From NCBI GenBank assembly GCA_947074275.1, contig CAMTPA010000003.1, positions 1 to 64,000 on the forward strand: 64,000 nt of DNA. Direction: 5' to 3'. The position numbers were made by a program, and so were the translations under genes. The stretch is from an uncultured Bacteroides sp. (lineage in GTDB: Bacteria; Bacteroidota; Bacteroidia; Bacteroidales; Bacteroidaceae). Positions 19,427-30,226 of this stretch are shown here, piece by piece (positions within the stretch are counted from its first letter, which is position 1; each line of letters begins with the position of its first letter). The notes beneath the pieces were generated by a model, which worked only from the letters and a program-made list of their open reading frames with translations, was not told where the DNA came from and did no database searches.

Positions 19427-20385
19427 ATTTATTTAAGCGAGTAGAAACTCGCAAGGGGTTGTTTGCCGTAGAAAAAGTGGCATTGGTGTACAACCTACTC
19501 ACCACCATATTGATACTCTTTCTGTTTCCGCGGATAGAGACCCCGTGGAATATGCTTTTAGATAGAGCGATGATAGCCGGAATGACTGTTTTGCTAATGT
19601 ATCTCTATCGATTGGCACCCTGCAAGTTTTCGGCCTTTGTGCGTATAGCAGTGCAAATGGCTCTGCTCTCTTATTGGTATCCCGACACGTATGAGTTCAA
19701 CCGCTTCTTTCCCAACTTAGACCATTGGTTTGCCAATGCCGAGCAATGGTTGTTTGGAACTCAACCCGCCATTCATTTTTGCGAGTGGATGCCCTACCAT
19801 TGGTTTAGCGAGGCCGTGAATATGGGCTACTTCGCCTATTACCCAATGATATTTTTAGTGGTGATGGTTTACTTCTTAAAGCGTTTCGACCTTTTTGAAA
19901 AAGCTACTTTCACCATCATCACCACCTTTTTCATCTATTATCTTATCTATATATTTGTGCCGGTGGCTGGGCCGCAATACTACTTCCCCGCTATTGGTAT
20001 GGAGCATGCCGAACAAGGCACTTTTTGGGCGATAGGCGATTACTTCAACTACAACCGTGAATTGCTTCCTGGCCCGGGCTACGAAGATGGTTTCTTTTAC
20101 AGTTTGGTAGAAGGCTCTCAGCAGGTGGGCGAGCGTCCTACTGCGGCATTTCCAAGCTCACACGTGGGCATATCTACCCTGCTTATGATTATGGCGTGGC
20201 GCATCAGTAAAGTGCTCTTTGGCTGTTTGGTGCCATTCTATATGTTGCTGTGTTGTGCCACCGTCTACATTCAAGCCCACTACCTGATAGATGCCATTGG
20301 TGGCTTCGTATCGGCATTTGTGCTCTATGTGTTGGTGACTAAGATGTTTAAGAAGTGGTTTGTGAAGCCGATGTTTGGGGGATGA
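19417..20385 (+). CDS. PAP2-superfamily membrane protein (PAP2_3 / inositol-phosphotransferase-like)
   Basis: Multiple TM; ERPTAAFPSSHVGISTLLMI and QAHYLIDAIGGFVSAFVLY; overlaps the upstream SDR gene. Confidence 0.85.
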   Translation: MALDLFKRVETRKGLFAVEKVALVYNLLTTILILFLFPRIETPWNMLLDRAMIAGMTVLLMYLYRLAPCKFSAFVRIAVQMALLSYWYPDTYEFNRFFPNLDHWFANAEQWLFGTQPAIHFCEWMPYHWFSEAVNMGYFAYYPMIFLVVMVYFLKRFDLFEKATFTIITTFFIYYLIYIFVPVAGPQYYFPAIGMEHAEQGTFWAIGDYFNYNRELLPGPGYEDGFFYSLVEGSQQVGERPTAAFPSSHVGISTLLMIMAWRISKVLFGCLVPFYMLLCCATVYIQAHYLIDAIGGFVSAFVLYVLVTKMFKKWFVKPMFGG

Positions 20386-20421
20386 TGTTCGCATCTTCGG
20401 CTTGTTTTTATCCGTGCAGGT

Positions 20422-21405
20422 CTAATACCCGTGTTCCTCTACAATCCGTTCGAATATCTGAAACAAATCTTGAACCGATTCCGTGCGAAGCATTGCAATG
20501 CGGTTTTCGCGGAAGTTGGGGATGCCCTTGAATAGCGGAGTAGCTGCCAAATGCCTACGGATATGAATGATGCCACGGCGTTCGTCCAATCGCGCCACAC
20601 TGTCGGTCACTTGTTGTCGGAGTATATCGAGATACCAAGCAAAGGACTCGGCAGGCAGTGTTTCGCCAGTTTCGAGATAGTGTTTGATTTCGCGAAATAT
20701 CCAGGGGCGGCCAATGCTACCACGTCCCACCATAATTGCATCTACTCCATAACGGTCGAAGTGCTCTTTTGCTTTTTCTGCCGAGGTGATGTCGCCATTG
20801 CCAATAATGGGTATGTGCATACGTGGATTGTTTTTTACCTCTCCAATCAAAGTCCAATCGGCTTCGCCTGTATACATCTGCGCACGAGTGCGGCCGTGTA
20901 TGGCCAGTGCTGCCGCTCCACAATCTTGTATCTTTTCGGCTAAATCTACAATAATCTTCTGGTTGCTATCCCATCCCAAGCGTGTTTTCACAGTCACGGG
21001 TATCTTCACCGCATCTACCACTGCGCGAGTTATTTCAAGCATCTTTGGCACATTCTGCAGCATTCCTGCTCCAGCACCTTTGCCAGCCACACGTTTCACG
21101 GGGCAACCAAAGTTTATATCAAGAATATCGGGTTGAGCTTCCTCCACAATGCGTGCGGCCTCTACCATCGCATCGGTGTCTTTGCCATAGATTTGAATCA
21201 CTACCGGACGCTCTTCGTCGCTGATGTGCAGTTTTTGAGCTGTTTTGTTGACAGCACGAATCAAGGCATCGCTCGACACAAATTCGGTGTATACCATATC
21301 CGCTCCAAATCGTTTGCACATCAAGCGAAAAGCGGGGTCGGTCACATCCTCCATCGGAGCAAGCAGGATAGGGTATTTCCCTAAATCTATGTCTCTAATC
21401 TTCAT
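20422..21405 (-). CDS. dusB: tRNA-dihydrouridine synthase (DusB/NifR3 type)
   Basis: LLAPMEDVTDPAFRLMCKRFGADMVYTEFVSSD, DINFGCPVKRVAGKGAGAGMLQNV, IHGRTRAQMYTGEADW, IIGNGDITSAEKA, MVGRGSIGRPWIF. Confidence 0.95.
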   Translation of the reverse strand: MKIRDIDLGKYPILLAPMEDVTDPAFRLMCKRFGADMVYTEFVSSDALIRAVNKTAQKLHISDEERPVVIQIYGKDTDAMVEAARIVEEAQPDILDINFGCPVKRVAGKGAGAGMLQNVPKMLEITRAVVDAVKIPVTVKTRLGWDSNQKIIVDLAEKIQDCGAAALAIHGRTRAQMYTGEADWTLIGEVKNNPRMHIPIIGNGDITSAEKAKEHFDRYGVDAIMVGRGSIGRPWIFREIKHYLETGETLPAESFAWYLDILRQQVTDSVARLDERRGIIHIRRHLAATPLFKGIPNFRENRIAMLRTESVQDLFQIFERIVEEHGY

Positions 21406-21451
21406 TTGTTTGTAGATATAAAAAAGGAAAGTTCAAAAAATAGGTAGGTGG

Positions 21452-22339
21452 CTACTCTTCTACAACAACCTCTTTGATGATGCTAATCTTTTCGCCTTGC
21501 GCCGCTCGGTTGCGTAGCGATCGAGGGGTGTCGCCAAAGGAGGCTTTACAGAAGTGAGCGAAATGTGACATTGAGTCAAATCCGTAGCGTTGGCTGATGT
21601 CGCCAATGCGGTCGGTGGTGAACTGAAGATCATCGAGGATGCCTTCGCGTTTTTTATTCAGTATCCATTCGTAGACAGGCACTCCATACATATTCTTGAA
21701 CAGGCGGCGGAAAGTGGTGGTGCTGTAACCTCCCAAGTGGGCAAACTCTTCTACGTTCTTCACCTTTTCGTAGTTTTGAAGTACAAAGAAGTGGAAACTC
21801 TCGGTATAAGTGCTTATGGGGTAGAAGAATGAACTGAGTTGAGGCAATGGGTAGTAGTTGGTGAGCAGATAGATAAGTTCCTTGCTCTTCATCTCTACAT
21901 AGAGGCCACACGACATTCCTTCTTTTAGATACTCTTTCAAGTCGAGCGTGCAGCTCATCAACCGATTGTGCATTTGAAGAGGTGTGTAGGTGGTGGGAGC
22001 TTCTGCGTTGTTTATGATTTCGTTGTAACGCTCTTCGCACAAGATGGGAAGCTCGTTGAACCACAACACAAGATACTCTACGTCGGTGAGTGCCAGCAAT
22101 TCAACCTTCGACCCGATGGCCTGCAGTACGATGTGCCCCTCGTGCAAAGTTTTACCGGGATACTCTTCGCTGTTAATCAAAAGTTCGCCTCGTATCATAA
22201 AAAGGATGAAATTTTGCGTACATTTATCCGCAGGAAAATGCTCTCCACGAGGAAGGTCACGATAAACGAGTGAACCCTCTGAAGCTTTCGGACACTGAGA
22301 ACAGTCTGAAAATCTCTTGCAAGAAAAGTTTCTAATCAT
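21452..22339 (-). CDS. AraC family transcriptional regulator
   Basis: C-terminal VEEFAHLGGYSTTTFRRLFKNMYGVPVYEWILNKKREGILDDL...DISQRYGFDSMSHFAHFCKASFGDTP; start set to MIRNFSCKRF. Confidence 0.88.
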   Translation of the reverse strand: MIRNFSCKRFSDCSQCPKASEGSLVYRDLPRGEHFPADKCTQNFILFMIRGELLINSEEYPGKTLHEGHIVLQAIGSKVELLALTDVEYLVLWFNELPILCEERYNEIINNAEAPTTYTPLQMHNRLMSCTLDLKEYLKEGMSCGLYVEMKSKELIYLLTNYYPLPQLSSFFYPISTYTESFHFFVLQNYEKVKNVEEFAHLGGYSTTTFRRLFKNMYGVPVYEWILNKKREGILDDLQFTTDRIGDISQRYGFDSMSHFAHFCKASFGDTPRSLRNRAAQGEKISIIKEVVVEE

Positions 22340-22451
22340 AGGTCGGGGCAGACGTATTTTATTTGTAGCGGTGCAAAGATAGCTCATTTTTATCAATAGC
22401 GTGCAATTTTGCATTATCTTTGTGTCCAAACAACTAATAATTAGCTATTAA

Positions 22452-23081
22452 ATGAAACGACTTTTAATTGGGCTTTTACTATCAGTTTGCATTTTCACTA
22501 CTGCAACTGCTCAAAATTGGGATATTAACACGCTTCATAAAATAAACAGTTGGGATGGCAAGTTTGTGCGAGGATATAGCAAGGCGATGTCGAAATCAGC
22601 TCCTTATCTCACCATCGGCCTTCCTGTGGGAATGGCTCTTTATGGTGGAATTACTAAGAACAAACCACTGCTTGCCGACGCTATATACATTGGCACAAGC
22701 TTGGTAGAAGCGGTTGCTATTACATCGGCCTTGAAGGTTATGGTGAAACGCGAACGCCCCTACGATAAGTATCCCGACAGGGTGCATCCGTATAGTCGCG
22801 AGAGTAGTTATTCGTTTCCCTCATCGCACACGGCAGCAGCTTTTTCGGTGGCCACTTCATTGTGTATACGCTATCCCAAATGGTATGTCATAGCACCGTC
22901 GGCACTTTGGGCTTGCTCGGTTGGCTTTTCGCGAATGAACGAAGGAGTACACTATCCATCGGATGTGTTTGCAGGAGCTGCCATTGGTGCGGGATGTGCG
23001 GTGATGAACGTCTATATCAATCGGGCCCTCAATCGCTGGCTTTTTGGTTGGGAGAAAACTCCTAAAGTGATACGCTACTAA
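22452..23081 (+). CDS. Phosphatase PAP2 family protein with signal peptide
   Basis: KVMVKRERPYDKYPD, SSYSFPSSHTAAAFSVATSL, SRMNEGVHYPSDVFAGAAIG. Confidence 0.92.
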   Translation: MKRLLIGLLLSVCIFTTATAQNWDINTLHKINSWDGKFVRGYSKAMSKSAPYLTIGLPVGMALYGGITKNKPLLADAIYIGTSLVEAVAITSALKVMVKRERPYDKYPDRVHPYSRESSYSFPSSHTAAAFSVATSLCIRYPKWYVIAPSALWACSVGFSRMNEGVHYPSDVFAGAAIGAGCAVMNVYINRALNRWLFGWEKTPKVIRY

Positions 23082-23098
23082 TAGCATCTATATAAATG

Positions 23099-23137
23099 AA
23101 AAGAGGATATGTCTGTTTCTGACATATCCTCTTTTTT
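23099..23137. terminator. Bidirectional intrinsic terminator (15-bp stem)
   Basis: AAAAGAGGATATGTC-tgtttct-GACATATCCTCTTTT TT. Confidence 0.88.
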
Positions 23138-23185
23138 ATGTTATTGCTCAAGCTCGATGAGCCTGATTTCATCCGTTTTATATCA

Positions 23186-23229
23186 AGGCCTTTCCAGGTC
23201 GGTAGGTAGGCTATATCTACCAAACACCG
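23186..23229. repeat. Short copy of the locus 2-type 22-bp repeat word, inverted orientation (locus 3)
   Basis: caaggcctttccaggtcggtaggtaggctatatctacc contains the reverse complement of the 18.2-kb unit words (ACCGACCTGGCAAGG; TATATCTACC). Confidence 0.6.
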
Positions 23230-23236
23230 AGAATAG

Positions 23237-24868
23237 CTATTGGTTTTTGGTCATTACTTTTTCGTATTCGCCCGATTTAAGAATGTGCAAAGCTTTGTTC
23301 ACACTTTCGTTGGTCGAGTTCATCACTTGGTAATACTCATTCATATCCCAGAGGTCGCGAGCTATCAAAGCTTTCAATTGGGTTTTGATAAGTGGAAGCG
23401 ATTTGTTGTATTGCTCTTCGTTAAACTCAATGCCTTCTTTATCGCCCAACTCTTTGAGTTGTTTCATCACCTCGTCGCTAATCTCGAACTCGGCGTTGTA
23501 GGCATTGAAGTTTTTATATTTACTTTTAAGCTTCTGACGGTTTGCTTCGATGTGTTTAGCTACCTCTTTTATTACCACACCTTTGGCTACCAAGTTGCGA
23601 TGATAGTCGGTGTAGAGGGTGGTGTCGATGGGCACAAAATAGTCGGGCATAATGCCTCCCCCACCATAAACGGTGCGTTGCAAGCGTAAAGTTTGGTTTT
23701 TGAGCGAGTCGGGAAAATGGATGCTATCGGCATTTGTCAGTTCTCCACGGTTGTAGCGTTCTATCAGGTCGCTGTGATACTTCTTGATGTTTTCCTCGCT
23801 GCTGTTTCCTTTGCCCATTTCTGTATCCGCACTACTTTCATACGGTTTTTGTATGCAGCGTCCGGCAGGTGTATAATATCGTGCCACGGTGAGTCTAATC
23901 ATCGAATTGTCGGGTAGCTCTACGGGGCGTTGGACCAACCCTTTGCCAAACGAGCGTCTGCCCACTATCACGCCTCTATCCCAGTCTTGCACAGCTCCCG
24001 ATACGATTTCGCTGGCCGATGCCGAGTATTCGTCTACCAGCACCACCAGTCTTCCGTTTTTGAAGCCACCATTGCCCTTTGCGTGAAACTCGTTGCGCTG
24101 GGCGGTTCTTCCTTCGGTATATACAATCAGTTCTTTTTCGCCCAAAAACTCGTTTGCCATATCAATAGCGGCGTTGAGATAGCCACCGCCGTTACCTTGT
24201 AGGTCGAGTATGAGGTCTTTCATGCCTTTTTTCTGAAGCTCTTTCATCGCTTTCACAAACTCTTCGGCGGTAGATGCGCCAAATCGGTTGATGCGTATGT
24301 AGCCCACGCCAGGTTCTATCATATAAGCAGCATCCATACTAAGGATGGGAATCTTGTCGCGAGTCACCTTAAAAGTGAGTGGTTCGTTCACTCCTCGGCG
24401 ACTGATAGAGAGGTTTACTTTTGTTCCTTTGGGGCCACGCAAACGTTCCATAATCTGTTCGGTGCTCATCTTAACCCCAGCAATGGCCGTGTCATTCACA
24501 GCTATGATTCGGTCTCCAGACAATATCCCCACCTTTTCGGAAGGGCCGTTACTGATGGGTTGAATCACGAGCAGCGTGTCTTCAATCATCTGAAACTGTA
24601 CGCCGATACCTTCGAAATTTCCTTGCAGTGGTTCGTTCATCTTTTTCACCTCTTCGGCGTTGGAATAGGTAGAGTGGGGGTCGAGTTGTGCCAACATTTG
24701 TATAATGGCCTCTTCTACCAGTTTGTTTTCGTCTACCGAATCTACATAAAGATTGGTGATGGCAAATTCTGCCATATTGAGCTTCTGCATCGCTGCACTG
24801 CCAAACTTCTGCGCTTGAATAGCAAGGCTGAAAAGTCCTGCTAACGCAACAAATATTACTTTCTTCAT
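23237..24868 (-). CDS. S41 family C-terminal processing peptidase (PDZ + protease)
   Basis: FEGIGVQFQMIEDTLLVIQPISNGPSEKVGILSGDRIIAVND (PDZ); LILDLQGNGGGYLNAAIDMANEFL; DEYSASASEIVSGAVQDWDRGVIVGRRSFGKGLVQ. Confidence 0.95.
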   Translation of the reverse strand: MKKVIFVALAGLFSLAIQAQKFGSAAMQKLNMAEFAITNLYVDSVDENKLVEEAIIQMLAQLDPHSTYSNAEEVKKMNEPLQGNFEGIGVQFQMIEDTLLVIQPISNGPSEKVGILSGDRIIAVNDTAIAGVKMSTEQIMERLRGPKGTKVNLSISRRGVNEPLTFKVTRDKIPILSMDAAYMIEPGVGYIRINRFGASTAEEFVKAMKELQKKGMKDLILDLQGNGGGYLNAAIDMANEFLGEKELIVYTEGRTAQRNEFHAKGNGGFKNGRLVVLVDEYSASASEIVSGAVQDWDRGVIVGRRSFGKGLVQRPVELPDNSMIRLTVARYYTPAGRCIQKPYESSADTEMGKGNSSEENIKKYHSDLIERYNRGELTNADSIHFPDSLKNQTLRLQRTVYGGGGIMPDYFVPIDTTLYTDYHRNLVAKGVVIKEVAKHIEANRQKLKSKYKNFNAYNAEFEISDEVMKQLKELGDKEGIEFNEEQYNKSLPLIKTQLKALIARDLWDMNEYYQVMNSTNESVNKALHILKSGEYEKVMTKNQ

Positions 24869-24881
24869 TCAATATGTGGGG

Positions 24882-25334
24882 TTAAATTTCCATTCCCTCG
24901 GGCAAAAACATACTGATGTCTTTGTCGAAACCCAAGAGTTCTCTTACTATAGTAGAACTGATACAAGTCATTTCTGGTTCAGTAAATAGCAAGATTGTTT
25001 CGATATTCGATAATTTGCGGTTTATATCGGCAATGGTTTCTTCGTATTCAAAGTCCTTCACAGTGCGTATGCCACGAACAATGAAATTTGCTTCTATTTG
25101 TTGTGCAAAGTCTACCGTCAGGCAAGCGTAGGGCATCACCTTAATGCGTGGTTCGTTCTTGTAGAGTTTTTCTATCATCTCCACACGTTTTTCTATGGGG
25201 AAGTAGGTGTGTTTGTTCTCATTGATTCCAATGCCTATCACTACTTCGTCCATAAAGGTGAGGGCACGTTTCACTATCGAGAAGTGTCCGATGGTGAATG
25301 GATCGAATGTTCCGGGGAATATAGCTCTTTTCAT
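24882..25334 (-). CDS. coaD: Phosphopantetheine adenylyltransferase
   Basis: [72 protein letters not shown]. Confidence 0.95.
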   Translation of the reverse strand: MKRAIFPGTFDPFTIGHFSIVKRALTFMDEVVIGIGINENKHTYFPIEKRVEMIEKLYKNEPRIKVMPYACLTVDFAQQIEANFIVRGIRTVKDFEYEETIADINRKLSNIETILLFTEPEMTCISSTIVRELLGFDKDISMFLPEGMEI

Positions 25335-25344
25335 TTGCAATAGT

Positions 25345-27225
25345 TTATTCGGGTAGGTCTTCTTCTACCACCAAGTTGTCGATGATGAAGGTTTGACGCT
25401 CCATTGTGTTTTTGCCCATATAAAATGCGAGCAACTCCTTCACCAAGTCGTTTTTGCGAAGCGACACTTGCTCTAAACGCATATCTTTGCCAATGAAGTG
25501 CTTGAACTCATCGGGTGATATTTCGCCGAGACCTTTAAATCGGGTGATTTCAGGGTTCGGGTTTAGTTCCTTGATTGCGTTGATACGCTCTTCATCGGTG
25601 TAGCAGTAGCGAGTTTTCTTTTTGTTTCGCACACGGAAAAGAGGGGTTTGCAGGATATACACGTGTCCTTTTTTAATGAGGTCGGGGAAGAACTGCAAAA
25701 AGAAAGTGATAAGCAGCAGGCGAATGTGCATACCATCCACGTCGGCATCGGTTGCTACGATAACTTTGTTGTAGCGCAATCCTTCGATGCCCTCTTCTAT
25801 GTTGAGTGCTGCTTGTAGCAGGTTGAACTCTTCGTTTTCGTAAACCACTTTTTTGGTCAGCCCATACGAGTTGAGTGGCTTGCCTCGCAAGCTGAATACC
25901 GCTTGTGTGTTCACGTCGCGGCTCTTGGTGATAGAACCACTTGCCGAATCTCCCTCGGTAATGAAAATAGAAGAGTTTTCTTCCAGTCCTTTCCCTTTGG
26001 GGTCGTTCAGGTGTACACGACAGTCTCTTAGCTTTCGATTGTGCAGGTTGGCTTTTTTGGCACGTTCACGAGCCAGTTTGGTTACTCCAGCAATGGCTTT
26101 TCGCTCTTTTTCCGATTCCTGTATCTTTTGCAACATCGCCTCTGCCACATCGCTGTGTTTATGCAGGTAGTTGTCTACTTCGGTTTTGATGAAATCACCT
26201 ACAAACTTATTCACACTAATACCCCCGGGCGACATATTGGTAGAGCCCAGTTTTATCTTGGTTTGGCTTTCAAAGAGTGGCTCTTCCACATTGACAGCGA
26301 TGGCTGCCACCATACCATTGCGAATATCGGCATAGTCCATATTCTTGCCAAAGAAGTCTTTGATGGTGCGGGCTATGTGCTCTTTGAACGCACTTTGGTG
26401 TGTACCGCCTTGTGTGGTGTGCTGCCCGTTTACAAACGAATAATACTCTTCGCCATATTGCCCAGTGTGTGTGAAGGCTATTTCAATATCCTCTCCTTTC
26501 AGGTGAATGATGGGGTAAAGGCTACTGGCGGTCATATTATCATTCAGAAGGTCTTCCAATCCATTGCGTGACACGATGCGTTGCCCGTTGAACACGATGG
26601 TCAGTCCCGTGTTGAGATAAGTGTAGTTGCGAAGCATCGTTTCAATGTAGTCGTAATTGAAACTATACCCCGTGAACAGCGTGTTATCGGGTTCAAAGAA
26701 GATAAAAGTACCACTTTCTTCGCTGGCTGTGTCTTGTGTGTTGTCTTCCAGCAAATCACCTTTCGAGAAGCGTGCCATACGCACTTTGCCATCGCGGTAA
26801 CTTCGCACTTCAAAGTCGATGCTCAATGCGTTTACCGCCTTGATACCCACCCCGTTTAGCCCTACACTCTTTTTGAATGCTTTGCTGTCGTATTTACCAC
26901 CTGTGTTGAGCACGCTCACTGCTTCGATAAGTTTTCCTTGCGGGATGCCTCGTCCGTAGTCGCGGATGCTTACACGTAGGTTCTCTTCAATGGTAATCTC
27001 GATTTTCTTTCCAGCATTCATCTTGAACTCATCGATGCTATTGTCCAACACCTCTTTCAATAGCACGTATATGCCGTCTTCGGGGTGTGTTCCGTCGCCC
27101 AACTTCCCGATATACATACCGGGGCGCGTGCGAACGTGCTCCATATCGCTTAGGTGGCGGATGTTGTCGTCGGTGTAGTCTACGGAGGCGATGCTTGGAT
27201 TCAGCATCAATTCATTCTTTTCCAT
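25345..27225 (-). CDS. parE: DNA topoisomerase IV subunit B / GyrB-type type IIA topoisomerase
   Basis: [108 protein letters not shown]. Confidence 0.92.
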   Translation of the reverse strand: MEKNELMLNPSIASVDYTDDNIRHLSDMEHVRTRPGMYIGKLGDGTHPEDGIYVLLKEVLDNSIDEFKMNAGKKIEITIEENLRVSIRDYGRGIPQGKLIEAVSVLNTGGKYDSKAFKKSVGLNGVGIKAVNALSIDFEVRSYRDGKVRMARFSKGDLLEDNTQDTASEESGTFIFFEPDNTLFTGYSFNYDYIETMLRNYTYLNTGLTIVFNGQRIVSRNGLEDLLNDNMTASSLYPIIHLKGEDIEIAFTHTGQYGEEYYSFVNGQHTTQGGTHQSAFKEHIARTIKDFFGKNMDYADIRNGMVAAIAVNVEEPLFESQTKIKLGSTNMSPGGISVNKFVGDFIKTEVDNYLHKHSDVAEAMLQKIQESEKERKAIAGVTKLARERAKKANLHNRKLRDCRVHLNDPKGKGLEENSSIFITEGDSASGSITKSRDVNTQAVFSLRGKPLNSYGLTKKVVYENEEFNLLQAALNIEEGIEGLRYNKVIVATDADVDGMHIRLLLITFFLQFFPDLIKKGHVYILQTPLFRVRNKKKTRYCYTDEERINAIKELNPNPEITRFKGLGEISPDEFKHFIGKDMRLEQVSLRKNDLVKELLAFYMGKNTMERQTFIIDNLVVEEDLPE

Positions 27226-27227
27226 AA

Positions 27228-28364
27228 TCACTTTATCTCTTTTACAAATGCTCTACGTCTTTTATGTTGCTCGGTTTCAAAGTAGCTCCACTGTGCTTGC
27301 ACTTTTCCATTGTGCTCCAGCTCAGGGTTGCTTTCGGCGTATTTAAAGCCTAACTTCTGATAAACAGGAATCAAGTCGGAAAACAACAGTGCGTTTACTC
27401 CCTTGTTCTGATATTCTGGTTTCACCGCCACAAGTAGCAAGTCGAGAATGTGCGAACGCTTCTTCATAAACAATGCTTTCAGCAGGTGATACCAACCGAA
27501 GGGAAGCAATCGCCCATTCGATTTCTGCAAAGCCGATGATAGCGAAGGCATTGATATGCCTACTGCAACCAACTTATCTTCCTCGTCTACGATGAGTGTT
27601 AGCATACGTAGGTCGATGATGGGCAGATACATTTTGATGTATTGGTCTATCTGTCGTTGTGATAAGGGCGAATAGCCATATAGGGGGCTGTATGCTTCGT
27701 TCATCAACTTGAATATTTCTTGGCCATATTCTGCCGAGAGCTTTTTGTTCGAGGTATATTTCTTGATTTGCAGGTTGTACTTGCGCTGTATTAAGTCCGA
27801 GATGCGTTGATGCTTTTCAGGGATTGCGTCGGGAATGTATATCTTGAACTCCACCCAATCGGCCTCTTTTTCGTAACCCAGCTTTTCGATGTGTTGTGGA
27901 TAGTAAGGGTGGTTGTAGGTAGTAGACATTGTACTCAGTTGGTCAAATCCCTCTACCAGCATGCCTTCGGCATCAAAATCGGTAAAACCCAATGGCCCAG
28001 CGATGTGTGTCATACCCTTTTTCTTGCCCCATTGCTCTATTGTGTCGAGCAAAGCGGCCGATACCTCTTCATCGTCTATAAAGTCAATCCAGCCAAAGCG
28101 CACATCTTTTTTATTCCATATCTCGTTGGCTTTGTGATTGATGATGGCTGCTGCACGTCCTACAATTTGTCCTTCTTTGTATGCCAAGAAGTATTCCGCT
28201 TCGCAAAACTCAAAAGCGGCGTTTTTCTTTTTGTTGAATGTGTTGAGCATATCGTCATACAAATCGGGTACAGAATAGGGGTTGTCCTTGTACATTTGGT
28301 AGTTGAATCGGATAAACTTGTGCAGATCTTTTTTTGAAGATACTTGTTTTATTGTTACAGCCAT
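27228..28364 (-). CDS. GNAT-like N-acetyltransferase family protein
   Basis: 378 aa; [54 protein letters not shown] typical of a conserved Bacteroidetes family; abuts parE. Confidence 0.7.
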   Translation of the reverse strand: MAVTIKQVSSKKDLHKFIRFNYQMYKDNPYSVPDLYDDMLNTFNKKKNAAFEFCEAEYFLAYKEGQIVGRAAAIINHKANEIWNKKDVRFGWIDFIDDEEVSAALLDTIEQWGKKKGMTHIAGPLGFTDFDAEGMLVEGFDQLSTMSTTYNHPYYPQHIEKLGYEKEADWVEFKIYIPDAIPEKHQRISDLIQRKYNLQIKKYTSNKKLSAEYGQEIFKLMNEAYSPLYGYSPLSQRQIDQYIKMYLPIIDLRMLTLIVDEEDKLVAVGISMPSLSSALQKSNGRLLPFGWYHLLKALFMKKRSHILDLLLVAVKPEYQNKGVNALLFSDLIPVYQKLGFKYAESNPELEHNGKVQAQWSYFETEQHKRRRAFVKEIK

Positions 28365-28423
28365 ATCAATTTGTGGTATTTAGTGCAGCAAATATACAGG
28401 ATAATCTTCAAATAATCACGTCG

Positions 28424-29509
28424 CTACGTGGTAAAATCGGTCTTTTGCAATGCTGTTTTTCTGAAATTAAGAGGAGTGACACCCGTATTCTTGATGAATG
28501 CGCGTCGAAAAGTAGATATAGCATTAAACCCCGAAAGCTCTGCAATCTCCTCGATTGTTGTAGAGTGAGACGACTCTAACAAAGGGATGCTTACTTTTTC
28601 GATGCGATAGCTGTTTATATAATCATAAAAACTGATTTGAAGAATGTTGTTGAAATATATCGAAAGATACGTTCGGTTGGTGTTGATGGCATTTGCTACA
28701 TCGGTGAGGGTAAGCTTCGGATTCAAATAAGGTTTTTCTTCCTCCATTACTTTCGTTAACATTTCTTTGATGGGAATGTTAGCCACGTAGTCTTCTTGCC
28801 TATACAATTCCAACTCTTCTGGTTTCCCCTCTGCTTCTTCGTCGGCGGGTGATATGTCGACCACAACTTGACGCTGTGCGTGATGGATGATGTAAGCCCA
28901 AAAAGCAATAGACGAAAGATAGTAAATCAGGTCTCCCCATCCGGGCTGACTAAATGCGGTGGTGTATATCCATAGCGACAGGCATATAACCAAAATGGCG
29001 GTGGCTTCTCGTATCCATTTTATATCAATGTTGTCCGAGTAGGAGTAGAAATTGCGGATGTGTTTTTGGTATCGGTATATAGCCGTGTAAAGAGCTATAA
29101 CGGTGATGAGGCTATAACAAACCAGAAAAACACAATAGCATTGAAAAATCCAAAGAGTGGGATGCACAAAGTAGACCGTGGTGAAGCAAGCGAAAGGTAA
29201 CAGCAGAAACAACAGTTTATTGAGCGTAATCCATTTTGGTTTGGTGAGTTCCATCAAGTAGAAAGAACATATTGCTACACCCCATCCATCTATCATAAAG
29301 AGATACTTTTGAAACTCTTCTGCCCAGTTTGTGTCAAAGATGAAAACAAGGTCTTTCAGTTCGAGAAATGCCCAAAATAGCATCATATAGCCCAACAGTT
29401 TATCAGCTCTTTTTCTCTTTTTCTTGTATCGAAGCAAACTTGCTCCGGCAAATGCAAAAAACATAAATGCCATTCCGTTGGCAAAGTAAGATAGGTTGGT
29501 TGCAATCAT
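28424..29509 (-). CDS. Membrane-bound AraC family regulator (N-terminal multi-TM sensor, C-terminal HTH)
   Basis: Several TM segments; C-terminal LTDVANAINTNRTYLSIYFNNILQISFYDYINSYRIEKVSIPLL...EEIAELSGFNAISTFRRAFIKNTGVTP. Confidence 0.9.
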   Translation of the reverse strand: MIATNLSYFANGMAFMFFAFAGASLLRYKKKRKRADKLLGYMMLFWAFLELKDLVFIFDTNWAEEFQKYLFMIDGWGVAICSFYLMELTKPKWITLNKLLFLLLPFACFTTVYFVHPTLWIFQCYCVFLVCYSLITVIALYTAIYRYQKHIRNFYSYSDNIDIKWIREATAILVICLSLWIYTTAFSQPGWGDLIYYLSSIAFWAYIIHHAQRQVVVDISPADEEAEGKPEELELYRQEDYVANIPIKEMLTKVMEEEKPYLNPKLTLTDVANAINTNRTYLSIYFNNILQISFYDYINSYRIEKVSIPLLESSHSTTIEEIAELSGFNAISTFRRAFIKNTGVTPLNFRKTALQKTDFTT

Positions 29510-29599
29510 AATTTTACGTTCCTGTTTGGTGTTTTACAAAAGTATAATATTCTTTCGAATTAAAGAAGCGGTGGTGAAAGTAATTTCGATTGAATATAA

Positions 29600-29640
29600 A
29601 ATGCCAGGATAAAAGTTTTGCTAAACTCCATCCTGGCATT
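29600..29640. other. 11-bp-stem inverted repeat in a long non-coding gap
   Basis: AATGCCAGGAT (29600-29610) ... ATCCTGGCATT (29630-29640). Confidence 0.7.
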
Positions 29641-30226
29641 CCCCCAACCAATTAATGTAAATGTCTTTTAAATATAGAATATAAATCTATTTTCTTTTTA
29701 AAAGAACTACTTTGTTTGTGTTGTAGCAAACAAATTTAAAGTTGTAAAGTTTTTCTGTTTTGCTTAGAATCTCTGCTTGCTGTTGCTAAAAATAGAACAA
29801 AATGGAGGGAAGTGTAGGTTCAATAAAACAAAAAAAAGTTCAATGCGTAAAAAAACGCTAATTGAGGCGTGGATTTTATGTTAAAAAAAGGATGAAAATG
29901 GAACACTTGTAGAGCTTGGGTAAAATGTACAACTATTTGTATGTAATCATAAACTTTTGATTCTGTTGGCTTTTGTGATGATTATTTGTAGCCTCTTTTC
30001 TTTGTTTCAAATAGTTGTCTTTCATTTCAATCTCCAAAAAATGTGCGAGTAAAACATTCTCAAACTCTCTTCTGTTATTATTTTTATTAAAGCGCTCGTA
30101 GGTGCAGAATGGGTGGTGTTTTGATAAAAAACAATAGAAACTCACCTTGGTGATGAAACCAAAGCCTGCAAGTAGATAATGAGTGTTTTATAAAATATGT
30201 GATACTAATTAAAGGATAAATAGAAA

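Noticed and set aside
20551-20943. 130-aa + strand ORF antisense to dusB
   Set aside because: Overlaps a confident DusB; sequence looks like antisense translation of conserved codons.
29933-30145. 70-aa minus-strand ORF in the AraC-mscS gap
   Set aside because: Biased AT-rich composition and no family resemblance; cannot be supported as a gene without expression or conservation data.
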